The notes beneath the pieces were generated by a model. The model ran no database searches, had not been told where the DNA came from, and saw only the letters and a program-made list of their open reading frames with translations. This document shows, in pieces, positions 45,742 through 53,398 of a stretch of DNA of 64,000 nt (the stretch's first letter is position 1; every line of letters begins with the position of its first letter). Source of the DNA: Zeimonas sp044507525. GTDB lineage: Bacteria; Pseudomonadota; Gammaproteobacteria; Burkholderiales; Burkholderiaceae_E. The translations under genes were made by a program, and so were the position numbers. The stretch is taken from the NCBI GenBank assembly GCA_044507525.1, contig JBIQJM010000003.1:25664-89663 (forward strand), written 5' to 3'.

Positions 45742-46758
45742 ATGGACGCGATCCTTCTGCAACTGCTCAACGGCCTGGACAAGGGCGGCGCGTACGCGCT
45801 GATCGCCCTCGGTCTCACGCTGATCTTCGGCACGCTCGGCGTCGTGAACTTCGCGCACGGCGCGCTGTTCATGATCGGCGCGTTCTGCGCGGTGACGCTG
45901 AACCGGCTGTTCACGATCTCCAGACAGGTGAAGGACGAGAGCATCACGTTCTTCGATGCCTACAAGGAGATCCCGTACCTGAAGATCTGGTTCGGCGACT
46001 TCGGCGAACGGCTGATCGACTACTCCGTTCCGCTGTCGATCCTGCTCGCGATACCGGTGATGTGGCTGCTCGGCGTAGCGCTCGAGCGCGGCCTGATCCG
46101 GCACTTCTACCGCCGCCCGCATGCGGACCAGATCCTCGTCACCTTCGGGCTGGCGATCGTGCTGCAGGAGATCGTCAAGGCCTACTTCGGGGCGAACCCG
46201 ATCCCCACGTCGGCGCCCGCCGCCTTCTCCGGCAGCGCGAACGTCGGCGCGTGGTTCGGCCTCGGCGAGGCGATCAGCTACCCGTGGTGGCGGCTCATCT
46301 ACTTCGCGTTCTCGCTCGTGGTGATCGGGCTGGTCTTCGCGTTCCTGCGCTACACCACCTTCGGAATGGTGGTGCGCGCCGGGATGCGCGACCGCGAGAC
46401 GGTGGGACTGCTCGGCATCGACATACAGCGACGCTTCACGATCGTGTTCGCGATCGCCGTGATCGTCGCCGGCGTCGCCGGGCTGATGTACACGCCGATC
46501 CTGTCGCCCGACTACCACATGGGGATGGACTTCCTCGTGCTGTCCTTCGTCGTCGTCGTCGTCGGCGGCATGGGTTCGTTGCCGGGTGCCGTGATCGCGG
46601 GCTTCCTGCTCGGCATCCTGCAGTCCTTCGCTTCGATGAACGAAGTCAAGGACCTCATTCCCGGCATCGACCAGATCATCATCTACCTGGTCGCCGTCGT
46701 GATCCTGCTCGTTCGTCCGCGCGGGCTGATGGGACGCGCCGGCGTCATGGAGACCTGA
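45742..46758 (+). CDS. livH: Branched-chain-type ABC importer permease LivH (operon 2)
   Basis: Permease of 338 residues, longer than the operon 1 LivH by an insert of about 40 residues after the second helix (RQVKDESITFFDAYKEIPYL). Core motifs: GLDKGGAYALIALGLTLIFG, GVVNFAHGALFMIGAF and RAGMRDRETVGLLGIDIQRRF as ATPase contact. It lies 131 bases after the binding-protein gene and 13 bases before livM. Confidence 0.9.
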   Translation: MDAILLQLLNGLDKGGAYALIALGLTLIFGTLGVVNFAHGALFMIGAFCAVTLNRLFTISRQVKDESITFFDAYKEIPYLKIWFGDFGERLIDYSVPLSILLAIPVMWLLGVALERGLIRHFYRRPHADQILVTFGLAIVLQEIVKAYFGANPIPTSAPAAFSGSANVGAWFGLGEAISYPWWRLIYFAFSLVVIGLVFAFLRYTTFGMVVRAGMRDRETVGLLGIDIQRRFTIVFAIAVIVAGVAGLMYTPILSPDYHMGMDFLVLSFVVVVVGGMGSLPGAVIAGFLLGILQSFASMNEVKDLIPGIDQIIIYLVAVVILLVRPRGLMGRAGVMET

Positions 46759-46771
46759 GGAGATCCCGACC

Positions 46772-48064
46772 ATGAAGACCACTTCCTCACGCGATCTCCT
46801 GCTGATCCTCGGATTCACGGTCGCCGTGCTCGCGATGCCGCTGTGGATGCAGCCGCTCGGCGGCTCGTACCCCGACCTGCTGCAGCGCTTCGCGATCTAC
46901 GGGATCTTCGCGATCGGCTTCAACATCCTGTTCGGCCTCACCGGGTACCTGTCCTTCGGGCATGCGGCCTTCCTCGGCGTCGGCTCGTACACGGCGGTCT
47001 GGAGCTTCAAGCTGCTGACGATGAACGTGATTCCGGCGGTGCTGTTCGGGATGCTCGTCGCCGGCGTGTTCGCGCTGGCGATCGGCTACCTCAGCCTGCG
47101 CCGTTCCGGGATCTACTTCGCGATCCTCACGCTCGCCTTCGCCCAGATGGGCTACAACCTCGCGTATTCGGTGCTCACGCCGATCACCAACGGCGAGACC
47201 GGCCTGCAGATCACGCGCGGCGATCCGCGCGTGATCGACACCGCGCTGCACGGCCCGAGCACGCTGATCCCGTCCACCGAGCTGTTCGGCATCCCGATGC
47301 AGGGCTGGTCCGGCTTCTATTTCTGCGCGGTGCTGCTGATCATCGCCTTCATCGTCGCGTTGCGCATCACGCGTTCGCCCTTCGGCACGATGCTGCGCGC
47401 GATCAAGTCCAACCAGAACCGGCTGAACTACACGGGCGTGCATTCGCGCCCGTATGCGCTCGCCGCATTCGTGATCTCGGGCGTGTACGCCGGGCTGGCC
47501 GGTTCGCTGCTCGCGGTCACCGACCCGCTCGCCGGCGCCGAACGCATGCAGTGGACGGCTTCCGGCGAGGTCGTGCTCATGACGATCCTGGGTGGCGCGG
47601 GGACGCTGCTCGGCCCGGTGCTCGGAGCGGCGATCATCAAGTACTTCGAGAACATCTTCTCGTCCTTCAACTCGCAGATGCTGCACGACGTGTTCGCCTT
47701 CCTTCCCGACGGCATCGAGGACGGCGTCGTGCGCGTCGTCGGATTGTTCGTCGGCGACGGCTGGCACCTCACGCTGGGCCTGCTGTTCATGCTGATCGTC
47801 ATCTTCCTGCCGGGCGGGGTCATGGAAGGCATCCGGCGCATCGGCAGCCTGTTCCGCGGCGATCGCCAGCGGCGTTCCGGCCGCGGGCCGGCGCCGGCGC
47901 ACGCGCCGCACCACGTGCCGCGGGCGCCCGCCGGCGCGGCGCGCACGATACCGGCTGCGGCGCCGGCCGGGGCAGCCTCCGCCGCACAGCTGCGCACCTC
48001 GCACCCGGGCGGACCCGGCCGATTCGTCTCGGCCAACGCGCCGGTCGAACGTTCCGTCGAGTGA
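46772..48064 (+). CDS. livM: Branched-chain-type ABC importer permease LivM with long C-terminal tail (operon 2)
   Basis: Permease of 430 residues. The membrane part (about residues 1-350) has GLTGYLSFGHAAFLGVGSY and ITRSPFGTMLRAIKSNQNRLNY. After the last helix there is a cytoplasmic tail of some 75 residues rich in Pro, Ala, Arg and His (RSGRGPAPAHAPHHVPRAPA), not part of the family fold. AGGAGAT precedes the start. The tail may be disordered and is worth comparing with relatives. Confidence 0.88.
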   Translation: MKTTSSRDLLLILGFTVAVLAMPLWMQPLGGSYPDLLQRFAIYGIFAIGFNILFGLTGYLSFGHAAFLGVGSYTAVWSFKLLTMNVIPAVLFGMLVAGVFALAIGYLSLRRSGIYFAILTLAFAQMGYNLAYSVLTPITNGETGLQITRGDPRVIDTALHGPSTLIPSTELFGIPMQGWSGFYFCAVLLIIAFIVALRITRSPFGTMLRAIKSNQNRLNYTGVHSRPYALAAFVISGVYAGLAGSLLAVTDPLAGAERMQWTASGEVVLMTILGGAGTLLGPVLGAAIIKYFENIFSSFNSQMLHDVFAFLPDGIEDGVVRVVGLFVGDGWHLTLGLLFMLIVIFLPGGVMEGIRRIGSLFRGDRQRRSGRGPAPAHAPHHVPRAPAGAARTIPAAAPAGAASAAQLRTSHPGGPGRFVSANAPVERSVE

Positions 48065-48078
48065 GGAGGCGCGGCGAG

Positions 48079-48834
48079 ATGGCGATCCTGCAAGTCCAGT
48101 CGGTCAACAAGAGCTTCAGCGGCCTGCGCGCGCTGCGCGACGTCAACCTCAACGTCGAGGAGGGCAGCGTGCATGCGATCATCGGTCCGAACGGCGCCGG
48201 CAAGTCGACGCTGCTCAACTGCTTCGTCGGGCGGCTGACCCCGGACACCGGAACGGTGCTCTTCGACGGGCGGCCGCTGATCGGGCTGGCGCCGCACGAG
48301 ATCAACCAGGCCGGTGTCGTGCGCGTCTTCCAGACGCCCGAGATCTTCGGCGACCTGAGCCTGCTCGAGAACGTGATGATCCCCACGCTGGCGCGACGCG
48401 ACGGCGCCTTCGCGCTGCGCGCGTGGTCGCGCGCCGATGCGCAGAAAACGGTGCGCGAGAAGGCCGAGCACATCCTCGCCGACGTGGGCCTGGCCGAGCA
48501 GCGCGAGACCGTCGCCGGCACGCTGTCGCGCGGCGACAAGCGCAGGCTCGAGCTGGCGATGTGCCTCGTGCAGGATCCGAAGCTGCTGCTGCTCGACGAG
48601 CCCACGGCCGGCATGTCGCGCGCCGATACCAACAACACGATCGACCTGCTCAAGCGCATCGGCGAGCGCAAGATCACGAAGATCATCATCGAACACGACA
48701 TGCACGTCGTGTTCTCGCTTGCGCACCGCATCAGCGTGCTCGCGCAGGGAACCGTGATCGCGGAGGGCGACCCCCAATCGATCAAGGGTGACCCGCGCGT
48801 CCAGGAAGCCTATCTCGGAGGAGCGCACCTGTGA
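48079..48834 (+). CDS. livG: Branched-chain-type ABC importer ATPase LivG (operon 2)
   Basis: ATPase of 251 residues: Walker A GPNGAGKST, signature LSRGDKRRLELA in place of LSGGQ, Walker B LLLLDEPTAGMSRADT. The LSRGD signature and GMSRAD loop match the ATPase group that partners UrtA/LivK-like binding proteins of longer type. GAGGAG lies 14 bases upstream of the ATG. The stop overlaps the GTG of livF. Confidence 0.91.
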   Translation: MAILQVQSVNKSFSGLRALRDVNLNVEEGSVHAIIGPNGAGKSTLLNCFVGRLTPDTGTVLFDGRPLIGLAPHEINQAGVVRVFQTPEIFGDLSLLENVMIPTLARRDGAFALRAWSRADAQKTVREKAEHILADVGLAEQRETVAGTLSRGDKRRLELAMCLVQDPKLLLLDEPTAGMSRADTNNTIDLLKRIGERKITKIIIEHDMHVVFSLAHRISVLAQGTVIAEGDPQSIKGDPRVQEAYLGGAHL

Positions 48835-49583
48835 CCGAGGTGATGACCGCGCCGGCGGCTGCCGGCACCGAAGCGAAGCCGGCGTACTTCTCGTGCCGCG
48901 ACGTGCATTCGTACTACGGCGAGAGCTACATCGTCCAGGGCGTCTCCTTCGACATCCACGAGGGCGAGATCGTCGCGCTGCTCGGCCGCAACGGTGCGGG
49001 CAAGACGTCGACGCTGCGTACCATCGCGCGCGTCGACGATCCGCACCTGGCGAGCGGCGAGATCTGGCTCGACGGCCGCCCGCTGCACACGATGCGGGCG
49101 TTCCAGGCGTCGAGAGCGGGGGTGGGCCTGGTGCCCGAAGACCGCCGCATCATCGGCGGGCTGACGGTCGAGGAGAACCTGAAGCTCGCGCAGATCGAGA
49201 AGCCGATCGGATGGGAGCTCGAGCGCCTCTACCAGCATTTCCCGCGGCTTGCCGAGCGGCGGACGCAGGAAGCGGTGACGCTGTCGGGCGGCGAGCAGCA
49301 GATGCTCGCGATCGCGCGCGCGCTGGCGCGCGACGTCAAGCTGCTGCTGCTCGACGAGCCCTACGAAGGGCTCGCGCCGGTGATCGTGCAGGAAATCGAG
49401 AGGATCCTGCGCGAGGTGAAGAGCCACGGCTTCACCACGATCATCGTCGAGCAGAACGCGATCGCCGCGCTGAACCTCGCCGACCGCGCGATCATCCTCG
49501 ACATGGGGGAGATCGTCTTCGACGGAACCGCGCGCGAGGTGATCGACAACGTCGACCTGCGCCACGAGTACCTCGCCATCTGA
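48831..49583 (+). CDS. livF: Branched-chain-type ABC importer ATPase LivF (operon 2)
   Basis: ATPase of 250 residues beginning with GTG in a 4-base overlap with livG. Walker A is GRNGAGKTS, signature LSGGEQQML, Walker B LLLLDEPYEGLAP; the C-terminus has FDGTAREVIDNVDLRHEYLAI. An N-terminal Ala/Thr-rich extension of about 20 residues precedes the conserved CRDVHSYYGESYIVQGVSF. It is the last gene of the plus-strand operon and faces the alcohol dehydrogenase gene. Confidence 0.91.
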   Translation: MTEVMTAPAAAGTEAKPAYFSCRDVHSYYGESYIVQGVSFDIHEGEIVALLGRNGAGKTSTLRTIARVDDPHLASGEIWLDGRPLHTMRAFQASRAGVGLVPEDRRIIGGLTVEENLKLAQIEKPIGWELERLYQHFPRLAERRTQEAVTLSGGEQQMLAIARALARDVKLLLLDEPYEGLAPVIVQEIERILREVKSHGFTTIIVEQNAIAALNLADRAIILDMGEIVFDGTAREVIDNVDLRHEYLAI

Positions 49584-49599
49584 GGCAAGACGATCGGAC

Positions 49600-49617
49600 G
49601 GTCCCCGCTAGGGGACC
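49600..49617. terminator. Hairpin between convergent livF and alcohol dehydrogenase genes
   Basis: A perfect 7-bp stem GGTCCCC/GGGGACC with loop GCTA, 16 bases after the livF stop and covering the stop codon of the minus-strand alcohol dehydrogenase. No T run on either side, so it may block transcripts only weakly or act with Rho. Confidence 0.5.
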
Positions 49618-50594
49618 AGCACCGCGGCGCCGGTCACCCGACCCGAACGCAGCGCGTCGAGCGCTTCGTTCGCCCGTTCCAGCGGCCACGTCCGCACGTC
49701 GACCCGGATCGGGTTGGCGCGAACCCAGTCGAGGAATTCGCGGCCGTCCTGGCGCGTCAGATTGGCCACCGATCGGATCTCGCGTTCGTTCCAGAGGATC
49801 TCGTACGGAAACGACGGAAGGTCGCTCATGTGGATGCCTGCGCAGACGACCCTGCCGCCCTTGCGCAGTGCGCGCAGCGACTGCGGCACCAGCGCACCCA
49901 CCGGCGCGAACAGGATCGCCGCGTCCAGCGGCTCGGGCGGCATCTCGTCGGAGCCGCCCGCCCACGCCGCACCGAGTGCGCGCGCGTGCGCTACGGCAGC
50001 CGTGTCGCCGGGTCGCGTGAACGCGTAGACGCGTCGGCCCTGCCGCTGCGCGACCTGCGCGATCAGGTGCGCCGCCGCACCGAATCCGTACAGTCCGAGA
50101 GCGCGCGCATCGCCGGCGAAGCGCAGCGCGCGCCAGCCGATGAGCCCCGCGCACAGCAGCGGCGCGGCCTGCGCATCGGGCAGCGCGATGCCTTCGAGCG
50201 AGTGGCAGAACCCGGCATCGGCGAGGACGTGCGTCGCGTAGCCGCCGTCGCGGTGCAGGCCGGTGAAGCCTGGCGCATCGCACAGGTTCTCGCGTCCGGC
50301 GGTGCAGTACGGGCAGTGCCCGCAGGTGTGCCCGAGCCACGGAACGCCGACGCGCTCGCCGACCGACAGGCCTTCGGCGCCTTCGCCGAGCGCCTCGACG
50401 ATTCCGACGATCTCGTGTCCCGGCACGATGGGCAGCTTCGGCAGGGCGAGCTCGCCGTCGACGACGTGCAGGTCGGTGCGGCAGACCGCGCATGCGCGCA
50501 CGCGCAGCAGGGCTTCACCGCGACCGGGCCGCGGTTCCGGTCGATGCTCCGCTACGAGCGGCGTGCCCGGAGCGTGAAGGGCCAGCGCGAGCAT
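49608..50594 (-). CDS. Zinc-dependent alcohol dehydrogenase family protein
   Basis: Medium-chain dehydrogenase of 328 residues. Catalytic zinc ligands are in CAVCRTDLHVVDGE and PGHE; structural zinc in CGHCPYCTAGRENLC. The nucleotide fold has GLYGFGAAAHLIAQVA, and FPYEILWNEREIRSVANLTR fits the AdhA-like subgroup. It lies downstream of the benzoyl-CoA reductase operon on the same strand, separated by GC-rich hairpins. Family relatives include the 6-hydroxycyclohexenecarbonyl-CoA dehydrogenase of the benzoyl-CoA pathway, but this sequence looks like the general alcohol dehydrogenase clade. Substrate unknown. Confidence 0.87.
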   Translation of the reverse strand: MLALALHAPGTPLVAEHRPEPRPGRGEALLRVRACAVCRTDLHVVDGELALPKLPIVPGHEIVGIVEALGEGAEGLSVGERVGVPWLGHTCGHCPYCTAGRENLCDAPGFTGLHRDGGYATHVLADAGFCHSLEGIALPDAQAAPLLCAGLIGWRALRFAGDARALGLYGFGAAAHLIAQVAQRQGRRVYAFTRPGDTAAVAHARALGAAWAGGSDEMPPEPLDAAILFAPVGALVPQSLRALRKGGRVVCAGIHMSDLPSFPYEILWNEREIRSVANLTRQDGREFLDWVRANPIRVDVRTWPLERANEALDALRSGRVTGAAVLVP

Positions 50595-50657
50595 GCAGGA
50601 AGGATACGCGAGACGGGGTGGTCGTCGCGCGCAAGCGGACGGCGATCGTCCGCAGGC

Positions 50658-50720
50658 GGGGGGTCTGCCCCCCTCGATCGTCCGGTTCCCGGCCCGGGAG
50701 CGCGCCGGGCGGGGAACCGG
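50658..50720 (-). terminator. GC-rich hairpins downstream of the hemerythrin gene
   Basis: Within the 141-base gap there are two inverted repeats. One is GGGGGG/CCCCCC around TCTG (50658-50673). The other is a 9-bp stem CCGGTTCCC/GGGAACCGG (50682-50690 and 50712-50720) enclosing a 6-bp stem GCCCGG/CCGGGC. They lie 3' of the bzd-hemerythrin transcript and 5' of the alcohol dehydrogenase. No T run is present. Confidence 0.45.
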
Positions 50721-50735
50721 GTGGGCGGACCGGCC

Positions 50736-51182
50736 TCAGGCCGCCATCGCCGCCTTCGCGTCGTCGAGAAGCGCGCGCGTATCGGGCCCCATCGCGTCGT
50801 CGATCATCGGGTACATCATCGTCTCTTCCTTCTGGTTGTGCGGCGCGAGGATCTGGACGAGCTGCGAGGCGGCGCGCAGGTATCCGGCGGCGTCGCGCGA
50901 GGCGACCGCGTCGCGCATCGCGTCGAAGATCGGCTCCATCTCGCGATGCTCCTCGCGCATCGTCACCGAAGGTCCTGCCTGCGTCATTCCGGTGCGCTCC
51001 TCGAACGCGGCGAAGAGCAGCCGGTCCTCGACGTCGATGTGCACGGCGATCCGGGTCAGGAACTCGTTCGCTTCGCGCTCGAGCGTCGCGAAGTCGGCGG
51101 CCTTCGCCGCCTCTTCCGCACGCTCGAAGAAGCCGTCGATGAGCTGGTGGTCCTTCATCATGTAGTCGTTGATCGTTTCCAT
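50736..51182 (-). CDS. Hemerythrin domain protein
   Basis: Protein of 148 residues with a four-helix hemerythrin domain. Iron ligands are visible as the His of KDHQLIDGFF, His and acidic residue in AVHIDVEDRLLF, the His of REEHREMEP, and His and Glu in APHNQKEETMMYP. No signal peptide, so cytoplasmic. Hemerythrins bind oxygen or NO. Its place directly after the ferredoxin at the end of the benzoyl-CoA reductase operon (25 bases) suggests oxygen scavenging or sensing for an oxygen-sensitive enzyme; that role is inferred. Confidence 0.87.
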   Translation of the reverse strand: METINDYMMKDHQLIDGFFERAEEAAKAADFATLEREANEFLTRIAVHIDVEDRLLFAAFEERTGMTQAGPSVTMREEHREMEPIFDAMRDAVASRDAAGYLRAASQLVQILAPHNQKEETMMYPMIDDAMGPDTRALLDDAKAAMAA

Positions 51183-51207
51183 CTCGCTTGCTCCTGGCTG
51201 CGGCCCG

Positions 51208-51537
51208 TTATGCCGTTTCCTTCAGTTCGGCGCGCTTGTCGGTGACGCCGGCCCAGTGATCCGCATCGGGGAGGGCGTCCTCCTTGACCGTGATCTCCGG
51301 CCACACCTGCGCCAGTTCGGCGTTGAGCGCGACGTACGCGTGCATCGCGCCCGGAACGTCGCCGTCGATGTAGATCGCCTCGACCGGGCATGCGGGAACG
51401 CATGCCGCGCAGTCGATGCAGACCTCGGGATCGATGACGAGGAAGTTCGGCCCGGCGTGGAACGCGTCCACCGGGCAGGTCTCGACGCAGTCGGTGTGCC
51501 GGCAGTTGATGCAGGCCTCGGTGACGACGTGTGTCAT
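51208..51537 (-). CDS. bzdM: Seven-iron-type ferredoxin at the bzdM position
   Basis: Ferredoxin of 109 residues. Cysteines at 9, 12, 17, 21 and 40, 43, 46, 50 match the spacing of FdxA-type proteins with one [3Fe-4S] and one [4Fe-4S] cluster; the free Cys of the usual CPVDC is Ala here (CPVDAF). The C-terminal half is the FdxA helical extension (YVALNAELAQVWPEITVKE). Its position after bzdQ equals that of bzdM in Azoarcus, so it is the likely electron donor of the reductase. The symbol rests on position. Confidence 0.8.
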   Translation of the reverse strand: MTHVVTEACINCRHTDCVETCPVDAFHAGPNFLVIDPEVCIDCAACVPACPVEAIYIDGDVPGAMHAYVALNAELAQVWPEITVKEDALPDADHWAGVTDKRAELKETA

Positions 51538-51555
51538 CGCTCTTTCCCTCCTTGC

Positions 51556-52581
51556 TCAGTTGGCCGTCGAAACGGTGTTCTCGGCCTCCGCCTTCACCTC
51601 GGCTGCGCTGATGCGGTACGAGTCGTTCCCCGCGCGGCGCGACTCCTTGGCGACCACCGGGCACTCGCCGGGATTGCCCGGCAGCTCGAAGTGCCGCGAC
51701 GTCAGCGCCATCGCCGACCAGCGACGCGCGGGCTTCTTCTCCTCGCCGCCGAGTTCGGCCGCCGTCGGCGGGATCGGCTTGCCTTCGGCGCGAAGCTTCT
51801 CGACGCGCCGCAGGCCGAGGTACGCCGCACCGTAGGCGCCGTTCAACTGGCCGAGTCCGTCCGGCGCGACGTTGAAGCGCGAGCCGAGCGCACTCTGCAG
51901 CGCGTCGATCATCGCGACGTTGCGCGTCATCCCGCCGGTGAGCATGAACCCCGGCTCGAGGCCGACGCGGCGCATCAGCTGGATCGCGCGTCCGCCCAGC
52001 GAGACCATCGCGCCCATCATGATGTCTTCCGCGGGAATGCCGTTGGCCAGGTGGTTGATGACCTCCGATTCGGCGAACACCGCGCACACGCTGCTGATCG
52101 GCTTGGGGTCGGTCGAGCGCTTGGCGTAGGGGCCGATGTCCTCGGTCTTCAGCCCCAGGTAGCGCGCGGTCTTCTCGAGGAACGCGCCGGTGCCGGCCGC
52201 GCACTTGTCGTTCAGGCGGAAGGCCTTGACGCGTCCCTCGGCGTCGACCTTGATCGCCTTGATGTCCTGGCCGCCGATGTCGAGGATCGTGCGGGTGTCG
52301 GGAAACAGCTGCGTGGCCGCCTGGGCGTGCGCGGTCAGCTCGGTGACCTGCGCGTGGCGGAAGTCGACGACGTAGCGCCCGTAACCGGTCGAGCTGACGT
52401 AGGTCACCTCCGAGCGGTCGATCCCGCAGTTCTTCAGGAGGTCCTCGAACACGGCCTCCGCCGCCTGCGCGAGCTTGAAGCCGGTCTTGCGCACGGCCAT
52501 GCCGACGACCTTGCGGTCGCCGTCCAGGCAGATCGCCTTCGTGTAGGTCGAGCCGATGTCGATGCCGACGGTGTTGATCAT
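51556..52581 (-). CDS. bzdQ: Benzoyl-CoA reductase ATPase subunit, BzdQ-like
   Basis: ATPase subunit of 341 residues of the BcrA/BadF/HgdC family, which couples ATP hydrolysis to low-potential electron transfer through a [4Fe-4S] cluster held between two subunits. Visible are the phosphate loop GIDIGSTYTKA, DIGGQDIKAI, cluster ligand Cys127 in NDKCAAGTGAFL and Cys166 in SSVCAVFAESEVI. The family fold ends near residue 260; an 80-residue C-terminal extension rich in charged residues follows, absent from its paralogue. It follows bzdP by 10 bases. Confidence 0.87.
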   Translation of the reverse strand: MINTVGIDIGSTYTKAICLDGDRKVVGMAVRKTGFKLAQAAEAVFEDLLKNCGIDRSEVTYVSSTGYGRYVVDFRHAQVTELTAHAQAATQLFPDTRTILDIGGQDIKAIKVDAEGRVKAFRLNDKCAAGTGAFLEKTARYLGLKTEDIGPYAKRSTDPKPISSVCAVFAESEVINHLANGIPAEDIMMGAMVSLGGRAIQLMRRVGLEPGFMLTGGMTRNVAMIDALQSALGSRFNVAPDGLGQLNGAYGAAYLGLRRVEKLRAEGKPIPPTAAELGGEEKKPARRWSAMALTSRHFELPGNPGECPVVAKESRRAGNDSYRISAAEVKAEAENTVSTAN

Positions 52582-52591
52582 GTCTTTCTCC

Positions 52592-53398
52592 TCAGGCGAC
52601 CGCCGGTTCGGCGGTGAGTCCGAACGCGTGGTCGCGCGCGAAAAGCGCCGCGCCGAGCGCGCCGCAGAAGTGCGCCTCGGGGCTCACGTTGAGCTTCGTC
52701 CCGATCGCGTCCTCGATCAGCTTGACCATCGCCTGGTTGCGGCTCACGCCGCCGGTGAAGGTCACTTCGGGGTTGATGCCGACGCGCCGCGCGAGCGAGA
52801 CGCAGCGGGCGGTGATCGCCTGGTGCACGCCCATCAGCACGTCCTCGGGGAGGATTCCCTTGGCGAGGTGGCTGATGATCTCCGACTCGGCGAACACCGT
52901 GCAGGTCGTCGTGATGCGCACCGGATTCTGCGAGCGCAGCGCGAGCGTGCCGAGCTGGGACAGCGGGAGCTCGAGCGCGTACGACGCCGCCCCGAGGAAG
53001 CGCCCGGTGCCCGCGGCGCACTTGTCGTTCATCGTGAAGTCGTCGACCTGTCCGTCCGGCTTCACCGAGATCGCCTTGGTGTCCTGCCCGCCGATGTCGA
53101 TGACCGTGCGCGTGTTCGGGAAGAGCGAGACCGCGCCCCGTGCGTGACAGGTGATCTCGGTGACCTGCTCGTGGCCGAACGTGACGTTGTACCGACCGTA
53201 GCCGGTGCCCGCGATCCGGACCACCCGCGACTGCTCGACGCCGGCGTCTTCCAGCGCCGCCTTGAACGCGTCTTCGGCGACGGTGATCATGCTCGTTTCC
53301 ATGTCGACGAGCGCGCGCCCGACGACCTTGCCGGTCTCGTCGATGATCACGGCCTTGGTCTGGGTCGATCCGACGTCGACTCCGCCAACGTATTTCAT
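52592..53398 (-). CDS. bzdP: Benzoyl-CoA reductase ATPase subunit, BzdP-like
   Basis: ATPase subunit of 268 residues, paralogous to the next gene. Phosphate loop GVDVGSTQTKA, DIGGQDTKAI, cluster ligands Cys127 (NDKCAAGTGRFL) and Cys166 (TTCTVFAESEII), and FTGGVSRNQAMVKLIEDAIG near the C-terminus. Length is minimal for the fold. The start overlaps the bzdO stop by 4 bases. The P/Q naming follows gene order in Azoarcus; subunit identity between the two ATPases should be treated as provisional. Confidence 0.88.
   Translation of the reverse strand: MKYVGGVDVGSTQTKAVIIDETGKVVGRALVDMETSMITVAEDAFKAALEDAGVEQSRVVRIAGTGYGRYNVTFGHEQVTEITCHARGAVSLFPNTRTVIDIGGQDTKAISVKPDGQVDDFTMNDKCAAGTGRFLGAASYALELPLSQLGTLALRSQNPVRITTTCTVFAESEIISHLAKGILPEDVLMGVHQAITARCVSLARRVGINPEVTFTGGVSRNQAMVKLIEDAIGTKLNVSPEAHFCGALGAALFARDHAFGLTAEPAVA

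Noticed and set aside
49608..50594. Alcohol dehydrogenase as the 6-hydroxycyclohexenecarbonyl-CoA dehydrogenase of the benzoyl-CoA pathway
   Set aside because: It is shorter than that enzyme (328 versus about 368 residues) and its motifs fit the general AdhA-like clade. Hairpins also separate it from the bzd genes.
50658..50673. GGGGGG/CCCCCC hairpin as an intrinsic terminator
   Set aside because: No T run on either strand; reported only as a structure with weak terminator support.
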